Below, in pieces: positions 7,288-14,194 of a stretch of 56,930 bases of DNA; positions within the stretch are counted from its first letter, which is position 1; each line of letters begins with the position of its first letter. The DNA comes from Chthonomonas sp. UBA1950 (GTDB lineage Bacteria > Armatimonadota > Fimbriimonadia > Fimbriimonadales > Fimbriimonadaceae), in NCBI GenBank assembly GCA_002336105.1, contig DDEQ01000022.1:1-56930 (forward strand), given 5' to 3'. Under the pieces are notes generated by a model. The model was not told the DNA's origin and ran no database searches. It was given only the letters and a program-made list of their open reading frames with translations. Position numbers and translations under genes: made by a program.

Positions 7288-7854
7288 TTGCCCTCTATTA
7301 ATTGCGGTAATTGCCTACAATTTTTGTTGGTGTACCAAGTCATACCAAAAACTACTTCGGCACAAGGAGTCATTTTCGTCCTCGAAAATGTACTAGCTGA
7401 TGTTTCTGATTTAGAACACACCGGTGACGAGCTTTCGAATACTCCGTCTTTGCTTTTGCCCTACGTGAAACCTCAACTTCAACAGAGAAAGCTGTTGCAA
7501 GAGCTTAGAAAGCACCACGTCAAGGTGGCTGTCGTATCTAAGTTTGACCCGAGAGTCCAGAGAGCTATATTGCTCGCGAGCAGGCTCAGCGACCTAGTGG
7601 ACTCTATGGTTTTCGACGAAGACAGAGCGTGCCCTTTTATTCTAGGCTCTCTTAGTATTCAAACTCCAATCTCGTCGTGTAGCATCGTGGTTCAGACTCA
7701 CACCGACAATGAGCTGGCAAATGCTACCAATGCACTGAGGGTTCTTCAGGTCTCTGGGCCATCAGACGTCAATATCGAACTGGTTACACACCTAGCCGAC
7801 ACGTACCTGCTAACTCCGACTCAATCGGCTTTTCAGTTCGAACAAGTTGCATAG
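7288..7854 (+). CDS. HAD-like protein lacking the catalytic aspartates (probable pseudoenzyme)
   Basis: A 188-residue protein whose course resembles a haloacid-dehalogenase-type phosphatase. GVIFVLENVLAD near residue 27 stands where these enzymes have VIFDLDGVLAD. KVAVVSKFDPRVQRAI near residue 80 matches motif II with its Ser. VFDEDRACPF follows as a motif III region, and IVVQTHTDNELANATNAL takes the place of the GDS/D motif IV. The nucleophilic Asp is Val and the second Asp is Glu, so phosphatase activity is not expected. The start is a TTG at 7288 preceded by AAAAAGG. The HAD assignment is pattern-based and could be wrong; no other family is evident. Confidence 0.5.
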   Translation: MPSINCGNCLQFLLVYQVIPKTTSAQGVIFVLENVLADVSDLEHTGDELSNTPSLLLPYVKPQLQQRKLLQELRKHHVKVAVVSKFDPRVQRAILLASRLSDLVDSMVFDEDRACPFILGSLSIQTPISSCSIVVQTHTDNELANATNALRVLQVSGPSDVNIELVTHLADTYLLTPTQSAFQFEQVA

Positions 7855-7876
7855 ACAACTAAGGTAAAAAGGCGTC

Positions 7877-8845
7877 ATGGAATACGCCTACCTGGGCCGC
7901 ACCGGCCTAAAAGTTAGCCGACTCTGCCTTGGAACGATGAATTTTGGACCAAAGACTACTGAGCCAGATAGTTACGCAATCATGGATCGTGCCCTCGATT
8001 TAGGCATTAACTTTTTCGATACAGCCGACGTTTATGGCTGGAAGAAAGGCGAAGGTGTCACCGAGCAAATCATCGGCAGATGGTGGGCACAGGGAGGTGA
8101 GCGCCGGGAAAAAGTAGTTCTTGCGACTAAGGTGTACGGCGATATGGGGGATTGGCCAAACGAATCTCGATTGTCCGCGCTTCACATTCGAAAGGCATGC
8201 GAGGCATCACTCAAGAGGCTACAAACCGACTACATCGACCTGTACCAGTTCCACCATATTGACCGCAACACGCCATGGGAAGAGATTTGGCAAGCCTGTG
8301 AAGTGCTCATCCAGCAAGGAAAGATATTGTATGTTGGATCGTCGAACTTTGCGGGATGGCACATTGCGCAGGCAAACGAAATCGCCAAATCGCGCAACTT
8401 TATTGGCCTAGTCAGCGAGCAATGCCATTACAACCTAAGGGTTCGAAAACCAGAGATGGAAACGATTCCAGCATGCCTTGAATATGGGCTGGGTCTCATC
8501 CCGTGGAGCCCACTAGCTGGTGGAGTTTTAGGTGGCAAACCGAAGGATGGCGATTCGGGCAGACGAAACGAAGGTTGGACTGCAGAAGCAATTGCTCGAG
8601 ACCGAGAACAACTGGACAAGTGGGAAGCTTTGTGCGCAGAACTTGGTGAGCTTCCAGCAAATGTCGCCTTGTCGTGGTTACTGCATCAAAAGGTTGTTAC
8701 TGCACCGATAATTGGCCCCCGAACGATGGAGCAACTCGATGGCCCTCAAAAAGCGCTTGAAATCAAGCTAAGCGAAGATACTCTGAAGAAGATTGATGAG
8801 ATCTTCCCAGGGCACAAGACATCACCTGAAGAATACGCTTGGTAA
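7877..8845 (+). CDS. Aldo/keto reductase
   Basis: A 322-residue NADPH-dependent oxidoreductase with a TIM-barrel fold, reducing aldehydes or ketones, including sugar-derived ones, in the cytoplasm. The catalytic tetrad is present: Asp48 and Tyr53 (FDTADVYG), Lys85 (LATKV) and His126 (YQFHH). The start MEYAYLGRTGLKVSRLCLGT and the late VALSWLLHQKVV and PIIGPRTMEQL segments, the latter for NADP binding, are typical of the YajO/IolS-like branch. It lies 22 bp after the HAD-like gene and is followed by a hairpin that looks like a terminator. Confidence 0.92.
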   Translation: MEYAYLGRTGLKVSRLCLGTMNFGPKTTEPDSYAIMDRALDLGINFFDTADVYGWKKGEGVTEQIIGRWWAQGGERREKVVLATKVYGDMGDWPNESRLSALHIRKACEASLKRLQTDYIDLYQFHHIDRNTPWEEIWQACEVLIQQGKILYVGSSNFAGWHIAQANEIAKSRNFIGLVSEQCHYNLRVRKPEMETIPACLEYGLGLIPWSPLAGGVLGGKPKDGDSGRRNEGWTAEAIARDREQLDKWEALCAELGELPANVALSWLLHQKVVTAPIIGPRTMEQLDGPQKALEIKLSEDTLKKIDEIFPGHKTSPEEYAW

Positions 8846-8849
8846 ATCC

Positions 8850-8890
8850 GGTTTGCCCCTTCACAAATAGGTTCAAGGGGGCAAACCTTT
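8850..8890 (+). terminator. Probable intrinsic terminator
   Basis: A 10-bp perfect stem (ggtttgcccc / ggggcaaacc) with an 18-base loop, followed by tttctc. It starts a few bases after the aldo/keto reductase stop and precedes the Lrp-type regulator gene. The long loop and weak T-run make it moderate. Confidence 0.5.
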
Positions 8891-8919
8891 CTCAAATCCT
8901 GTAAGCTATTAGCTTAATC

Positions 8920-9390
8920 GTGCTTAAAACACATCTCGACGAGGTTGATGTTCAAATCTTAGCTCTGTTGCAAGAGGATGGACGGACTACCAACGCTGAC
9001 TTAGCAAAGAGCGTTGGCTTGTCTCCACCTTCCGTATTGCAGCGAGTTCGTACGCTGGAAAAGGCTGGCCTTATCCGCGGATACCATGCATTGCTGGACT
9101 ATGAGCGACTTGGGCTAAAAATCACCGCGATGACGGAGATCACGCTATCGCTACATCAAGAACAGCCCATAGAGAGATTCCGCAAAGCAATTAGTGGCAT
9201 CCCTGAGGTGATGGAATGCTATCACGTGAGCGGCGATTACGACTTTTTGCTTAAGATTGTGGTTAAAGACATTCGCAGTTATGAGCAACTCGTGCGTGAA
9301 CGCCTTAGCAAAATCAAAGGTATCCAACAGATTCGAACTAGTTTCGTTCTCGCGATCACAAAGCACACCACACAAATCCCCATTCAATGA
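8920..9390 (+). CDS. Lrp/AsnC-family transcriptional regulator
   Basis: A 156-residue regulator that senses amino acids or related small molecules. The N-terminal winged helix is at about 5-60 (LDEVDVQILALLQEDGR, then NADLAKSVGLSPPSVLQRVRTLEKAGLI), and the C-terminal RAM/AsnC ligand-binding domain covers about 70-145 (VMECYHVSGDYDFLLKIVV). The start is GTG at 8920. Its stop codon overlaps the start of the pseudouridine synthase gene (ATGA, 9387-9390), so the two are translationally coupled. Pairing with an RNA modification gene does not indicate a ligand. Confidence 0.9.
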   Translation: MLKTHLDEVDVQILALLQEDGRTTNADLAKSVGLSPPSVLQRVRTLEKAGLIRGYHALLDYERLGLKITAMTEITLSLHQEQPIERFRKAISGIPEVMECYHVSGDYDFLLKIVVKDIRSYEQLVRERLSKIKGIQQIRTSFVLAITKHTTQIPIQ

Positions 9391-10289
9391 AACTGGTTGT
9401 CGAAGAGTCCATACGTTTGGATAAGTTTTTGTCCCGCGCTTTACCGGAGCATAGTCGTAGCAAGTTAGCGCGATTGATTGAAGCTGGTGAAGTCTTAGTC
9501 GATGGACAAGCTCAGAAGGTCTCCTTCCAGGTCCTTCCGGGAATGGTTGTTGAACTGAGTGAGCCTGAAGAAACAGCCCCCCATGACCTCACGCCTGCCG
9601 ACATACCGTTGGAAATCGTCTATGAAGACGACGTGATGCTTGTCGTAAATAAGCCTCGCGGTCTGGCGGCTCATCCAGCTCAATCGCTCAAAGAACCATC
9701 CTTGGTGAACGCATTACTTGCCCGTCAAACCCAATTGAGCAGCGTCGGCGAGGCATTTCGCCCCGGAATTGTCCACCGACTCGATAAGGAAACGACTGGA
9801 TTAATGGTTGTCGCAAAGACAGACGCCGCCCATGTTGACCTTGCTCGACAAATAGAGTCTAAATCTGCAGAACGTCGTTACTTTGCAGTTGTGGGCGGGT
9901 TAGTCGAGCAAGAACGGTTCACCATCGATGCGCCTATTGCTCGTGACAAGAAAAACCGCTTGCTCATGGCCGTCGATCCTCATGGAAAGCGAGCCATCAC
10001 ACACATCAAACGCGTGATTCGACTTGACGCAGGAACGTTTATCGCTTGCCGACTTGAAACGGGCCGCACGCACCAGATCCGTGTTCATCTCAGCGCGGTG
10101 GCGATGCCAATTCTTGGAGATTTTCTCTATGCGCCGAAGCATTTACGAGGCGGGCTCTTGCAACTTCATGCCGGTTACTTAGAACTGACCCACCCTGTTT
10201 CGCAAGAACGGATCAGTTTCTACGCTGCACCCGATCCGGACTTTCTTGGGGTTCAGTACGCCAAGAGAGATATCCTTGAAGAGTTCTAG
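9387..10289 (+). CDS. RluA-family (RluD-like) 23S rRNA pseudouridine synthase
   Basis: Isomerises uridine to pseudouridine in rRNA. The 300-residue protein has an N-terminal S4 RNA-binding domain (about 10-60: RLDKFLSRALPEHSRSKLARLIEAGEVLVDG) and a catalytic domain with the HRLDKETTGLMV motif, giving catalytic Asp133. Further family marks are NKPRGLAAHP near 88-97 and the RLETGRTHQIRVHL block in the C-terminal half. The order S4 plus RluA domain fits RluD or RluC; which positions are modified cannot be read from the sequence. Coupled to the Lrp gene by a 4-bp overlap. Confidence 0.9.
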   Translation: MKLVVEESIRLDKFLSRALPEHSRSKLARLIEAGEVLVDGQAQKVSFQVLPGMVVELSEPEETAPHDLTPADIPLEIVYEDDVMLVVNKPRGLAAHPAQSLKEPSLVNALLARQTQLSSVGEAFRPGIVHRLDKETTGLMVVAKTDAAHVDLARQIESKSAERRYFAVVGGLVEQERFTIDAPIARDKKNRLLMAVDPHGKRAITHIKRVIRLDAGTFIACRLETGRTHQIRVHLSAVAMPILGDFLYAPKHLRGGLLQLHAGYLELTHPVSQERISFYAAPDPDFLGVQYAKRDILEEF

Positions 10290-10617
10290 GCTTTCGAACT
10301 CGCGACTGATTGCCTACGCAAAAACAAAATAGTAGATTCTCGATCGATAGACGGGAGACCTCGATCCTTTTCTTCGCTAGTCAAGCCTGGTCTCCACTGC
10401 TCTTCGTCACTTCAGAAAGTGAATTGCAAGGTTAAAATGACGACGAAAACACTCTGTTTGATTCTGGATTTTCGGCTCATCAATGGCTGTAAATGAAGAA
10501 TTTTCTAGAAAGACGAAGACTTAGACTCCATAAATCGCCGTTTCCATGGCAAACGCCCCAAAGCACCATTTGGTGACAGTGGTCGGACAGTTAGCCGGAT
10601 TTAAAAGGGGCTCGCCA
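10290..10617. other. Intergenic stretch between convergent genes
   Basis: These 328 bases lie between the pseudouridine synthase gene and the SARP-like regulator gene, which point toward each other. I see no open frame worth calling, no RNA gene and no strong terminator hairpin. Only a short 5-bp inverted repeat around the ccatgg near 10542 stands out, and it is too weak to interpret. Confidence 0.5.
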
Positions 10618-13485
10618 TCAGGCTGACAGGATGAGACTTCGTAAATCTTCGTCGGTCACGTTAGAGATCTGTTCTGGCTGATTTATCGCTTCGTTTAACT
10701 GATTCATATAATCAAGTTCGACGATTGGTATGCACACTTTCATCTGGTGCATGTACCCAAAGGCTGCGGCGATCCGTTGTACAGCACCAGCGGAATTTCC
10801 CTCTTTGAGCGCGAGTTCAGCACTACAGGCAACCGCAAGAACGCTCACTCTACGCAGCATATTCGGCACAGCATCAACTAAACCCCGAATAACCTTCCTG
10901 GCTTCATCCAGCCTGCTTTGACCAAGATAAGCCCGCGCCAAAGACACATTGATCTCTAGCTCATGAAGGATATTTCCGGCAAATGCGAAAACTTCCAATC
11001 CTCGCAACGCCTCCTGCTCAGCCTTCATAAAATCCCCATCGACAAGAGCAAATCGAGCCGCAAATCGTAAAAAGAAAGACCACTGATGCGGATCATTAAC
11101 AATTTCTGCCTGTCGACGTATCTCACACATTCGAGACCGCCGTTGCTCATGATTTCCCTTTGCATGATCGATCATCAGTAAAGGCATGCCAGCCGAAATC
11201 TGAGAACTTGAGTTGTTGTGCTCTAGCGCGTACCGATAGCTAAATTCAAGGTCATCTTGTGCCTCGGCCCAATCTTGTCTGTAGGATAGAACTAAGCCAC
11301 GCCACAAACGAACTGAAATATGCAGATCATAGGCAACCTTCTTAGCCCATGGAATCACCAATTCGTAGTTCGCAGCAATCTGATTCCAATCTAGGCGGAA
11401 CCTGGAATGCTCATGATAAGACGCCAGCGCGTAGCATTGATGCGCTTCGTCATCGGTCAACATGAACTGATCGTATGACTCTTTCGAAGTTTCAGAAGCG
11501 AGTTCCAGCTTGCCTCTAGCAGAGTAACACCAACCCATACACAGAAGTGCTTGACCTTTGTTTGCACAAGTCGCATCGGGCCATTCTTTGAGTTGATTTG
11601 CAGTTGTAAGCAACTCACCTGACTTGCCATTTGACAATTCATGATGCCAGATCAACCGAAACATCCGATGCGCGCGCGGGTCTTTATCAGACATTAACTG
11701 GTCTAGAGCAGCACGAATGTTGAGCGCTTCGCGACGATGTAGCTTGACTTCATCCACTGAATTGAGCGTCCATCCATCTTTGAATTGACTGCAGTAGATC
11801 ATCATCTGCTCAACCATCGTCTGCTTAGCTTCGGCAAGCTGCTCCATGCTGCATTCGTTGACCAAGAATTGTCGAACAGGTTCTAGGAGCCGGAACCGCA
11901 GTGGACTCTCAGAATCGTCTATCCAGATAAAAGCGCTATCGAGTAGGCGCTCAAGAATATCATCAACGGCTCCGCCAAGGAAGTTCCGAGCAATTGCCCT
12001 AGTGACACCAGCCGGAAACTGGGCTATTTTCAAAAGAGCATCCGCTTCTACTTGATCGAGACTACTTAGAGACACCGATAGCATCTTTCTGAGGTCTCGC
12101 TGTCGAACTGGGAGGTCAGAAACTTCGGCTCGCAACGAGCTGATATCGTCAAGCTCTTGAAGAAGCTCTTTCGGTTCCAGGAACCTCAGTCTAGCGGCGG
12201 CTAAGCGAAGTGTGAGAGGCATTCCATCACACCGCTCTGCGAGCTCCTTCAAGTGTGGATCACGCGGCTCACTACGATCGGAATAACCCAGCAGGTCGAT
12301 CAAGAGCGGTAACGCTTCGTTCACCAAATCCAACGGCTTCACTGTCAGAACTTTTTCACCGGCCACTTTCATCGGTCGGCGCGAAGTGACAACGAGTTTG
12401 AGATCAGGAATAGCCTTGAGCAGAGTTACCACAAGCTCGCCAGGAGCTTTAAGGTGCTCAAGGTTATCAAGTACCAACGTGGTTTTCTGTCCGCTCCAAT
12501 GCCTTGTCAACACATCGAGAGGGTTATCTACCGCATGTCCATCAAACACTAGTTCTTGTAGAAACACTACCGGATCAGCTTCGATCGGACACTCTACAAA
12601 ACTAACGAACCCGACTTCGACACTTGCTCGCTGGATGGCTTCCAAGGCAATTCGTGTCTTTCCCATGCCTCCTGCACCAACCAGAGTCATCAAACGAAGC
12701 TGTGATGGCTGCTCTAGGAAATCAAGTATCTCGTTCAGCAATCCCGAGCGACCGTAAAACCGATCTATAGGGTGCGGCGCCTTTGGCAATTGAGCCGAAA
12801 CTACGGGTTCGGTTTGTGCCTGTCGATAAGAGTCTATCGAAACTGGAGTATCCATTCCAGACCGACGAAGACGGCGATACTCAGCAACTGCACCTGAGAG
12901 GCTGCCTAAAGCAGCATGAGCATTGATCGCTAAAAGCCTGAGCGATTCGCAAGTAGAATCAATTCGAGCTCCTAACCTTGCATACTCGATAGCCTCTGCC
13001 GCTTTCTGTTCTTCCAGCAATCGGGTTGCAACAGATTCAGCGGCGCGAACCCTCCACTCGTCGAGTTCGACTCTTTCAGCCTCTGCCCACGAGTCATCCC
13101 AACCCGGCAAAAAAGGACTTGAAAGAATACGCATAAGGTCTTCCCCTGGTTCGTATTCCTTGGAAGTGAGGATATCTAGATCAGAGGTGATTTCACTTTT
13201 GTTCAGCGTTACTGTGTCAGTGTCGGCTTCTAGAAGGTACGCCGCATCGCCCATTGCACGTCGTAACCGACTGAGCTCTTGCCTCAGCCGAAGTCGTGTG
13301 GAATCTTGAAAATCATCAGGCCAAAGTAAGTCTGCTAAGACTTCCCTACGTCGAGTCCCCGATTTCGAAAGTGCTAACAATACCAATAACTTGGCAGCCC
13401 GCTTGGTTTCAAAGCTAGCGTAGCATTCCTTTTCATTATAAAGTCTAACGTCGCCGTAATAGGTCAGGCGCCAGAGCAACTGCAT
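10618..13485 (-). CDS. SARP-like transcriptional activator: BTAD, NB-ARC ATPase and TPR domains
   Basis: A 955-residue regulator of the AfsR/SARP/BTAD kind (STAND-type ATPase). Residues about 1-95 form a winged-helix DNA-binding domain (KRAAKLLVLLALSKSGTRRREVLADLLWP). About 97-225 is the bacterial transcriptional activation domain. About 240-520 is the NB-ARC ATPase, with Walker A GAGGMGKT at 270-277, Walker B TLVLDNLEH with Asp340, sensor VVTSRR at 365-370 and the GMPL motif at 421-424. The rest is helical TPR-like repeats of the kind that sense partners or ligands. Such proteins stay inactive until nucleotide and signal binding drive oligomerisation. It follows a globin gene by 20 bp on the same strand, so the globin may be a partner or target. 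Confidence 0.88.
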   Translation of the reverse strand: MQLLWRLTYYGDVRLYNEKECYASFETKRAAKLLVLLALSKSGTRRREVLADLLWPDDFQDSTRLRLRQELSRLRRAMGDAAYLLEADTDTVTLNKSEITSDLDILTSKEYEPGEDLMRILSSPFLPGWDDSWAEAERVELDEWRVRAAESVATRLLEEQKAAEAIEYARLGARIDSTCESLRLLAINAHAALGSLSGAVAEYRRLRRSGMDTPVSIDSYRQAQTEPVVSAQLPKAPHPIDRFYGRSGLLNEILDFLEQPSQLRLMTLVGAGGMGKTRIALEAIQRASVEVGFVSFVECPIEADPVVFLQELVFDGHAVDNPLDVLTRHWSGQKTTLVLDNLEHLKAPGELVVTLLKAIPDLKLVVTSRRPMKVAGEKVLTVKPLDLVNEALPLLIDLLGYSDRSEPRDPHLKELAERCDGMPLTLRLAAARLRFLEPKELLQELDDISSLRAEVSDLPVRQRDLRKMLSVSLSSLDQVEADALLKIAQFPAGVTRAIARNFLGGAVDDILERLLDSAFIWIDDSESPLRFRLLEPVRQFLVNECSMEQLAEAKQTMVEQMMIYCSQFKDGWTLNSVDEVKLHRREALNIRAALDQLMSDKDPRAHRMFRLIWHHELSNGKSGELLTTANQLKEWPDATCANKGQALLCMGWCYSARGKLELASETSKESYDQFMLTDDEAHQCYALASYHEHSRFRLDWNQIAANYELVIPWAKKVAYDLHISVRLWRGLVLSYRQDWAEAQDDLEFSYRYALEHNNSSSQISAGMPLLMIDHAKGNHEQRRSRMCEIRRQAEIVNDPHQWSFFLRFAARFALVDGDFMKAEQEALRGLEVFAFAGNILHELEINVSLARAYLGQSRLDEARKVIRGLVDAVPNMLRRVSVLAVACSAELALKEGNSAGAVQRIAAAFGYMHQMKVCIPIVELDYMNQLNEAINQPEQISNVTDEDLRSLILSA

Positions 13486-13505
13486 TGCGTAAGTTTACTG
13501 CTGAT

Positions 13506-13961
13506 TCAGCTAGTTGTTGACTGCGATTCTGCGCCGATCATCATCTCTTGACACGCGCCTTCGATCAATTCCTTCCACAGTCCGATTGTTTCGACCAGGT
13601 TTGGCAAGTTTGCCCCCTCAATGCCTACCCTTATGAGTTCTGTGAGCTCGACCATTAACCACTGATATAACTCAGTGGTCGCACCAAATTCAACATGCCT
13701 TTTGCCTAATTCTCGCAGAGCTTTTTCTGCGCCTTCGCGATTCTCGATTGAATCTAGTAGCGCAGCCAATGTATCAACAAGCTTGTCCTGCTGCTCGGTC
13801 AGGTCATCAGCAAAAAAAGCCCTAACCGCAGGATAAGCCTCAAACATTCGTGCATAAAGTTGCCCCGTTACCGTTTCCAGTTTTGGTATCAGAAACACGA
13901 ACGAGCCTCTGAGCAAACTGATTTGGTTGGTAGAAAAAGTTGGAAACATGGCTAGGTTCAA
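13506..13961 (-). CDS. Single-domain globin (flavohemoglobin-like heme domain)
   Basis: A 151-residue globin without a reductase domain. Expected heme-pocket residues are present: Tyr36 (B10) in LYARMF, Phe50 (CD1) in RAFF, Gln57 or Gln58 near E7, and the proximal His89 (F8) in GKRHVEFGA, followed by the YQWLMVELTELI helix typical of the Hmp/Vgb group. Such proteins bind oxygen or nitric oxide; the B10 Tyr/E7 Gln pair favours tight O2 binding and NO chemistry. It is the promoter-proximal gene of a probable globin-SARP operon (20-bp gap). A 14-bp inverted repeat lies about 70 bp upstream of its start. The first Met is used; an internal Met5 is possible. Confidence 0.88.
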   Translation of the reverse strand: MNLAMFPTFSTNQISLLRGSFVFLIPKLETVTGQLYARMFEAYPAVRAFFADDLTEQQDKLVDTLAALLDSIENREGAEKALRELGKRHVEFGATTELYQWLMVELTELIRVGIEGANLPNLVETIGLWKELIEGACQEMMIGAESQSTTS

Positions 13962-14028
13962 GGATCGCCGTTTGAACTACTGATTCATTGTGGCGCGATT
14001 TTTTAATGTATAGATTTTTCTTTTAACC

Positions 14029-14060
14029 TGAGTCGATAGATTGGCAAATCTGTCGACTCA
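14029..14060. promoter_or_regulatory. Inverted repeat upstream of the globin-SARP genes
   Basis: Two 14-base arms (tgagtcgatagatt and aatctgtcgactca), complementary except for one position that is a G-T pair in a hairpin, separated by ggca. Neither strand has a T-run after it, so it is not a standard terminator. It sits about 70 bp upstream of the globin start, a suitable place for an operator. Its binding protein is unknown. Confidence 0.5.
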
Positions 14061-14194
14061 AGTCGTCAGTTTCTTCAGATGAATGCTTTTGTGGCGGGCC
14101 GACAGAACTCTGCCGACATCCGCCACGTGCTAGAGATCACTTGATCCTAGCTTCTCATGGTTACTGAGTCTCTCCTTTCAAATTGCGTCTAGCC

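Noticed and set aside
12386..13309. Two plus-strand open frames (123 and 128 aa) inside the SARP-like gene
   Set aside because: Antisense to a clear 955-residue coding sequence; low-complexity Ser/Arg-rich products without a ribosome site.
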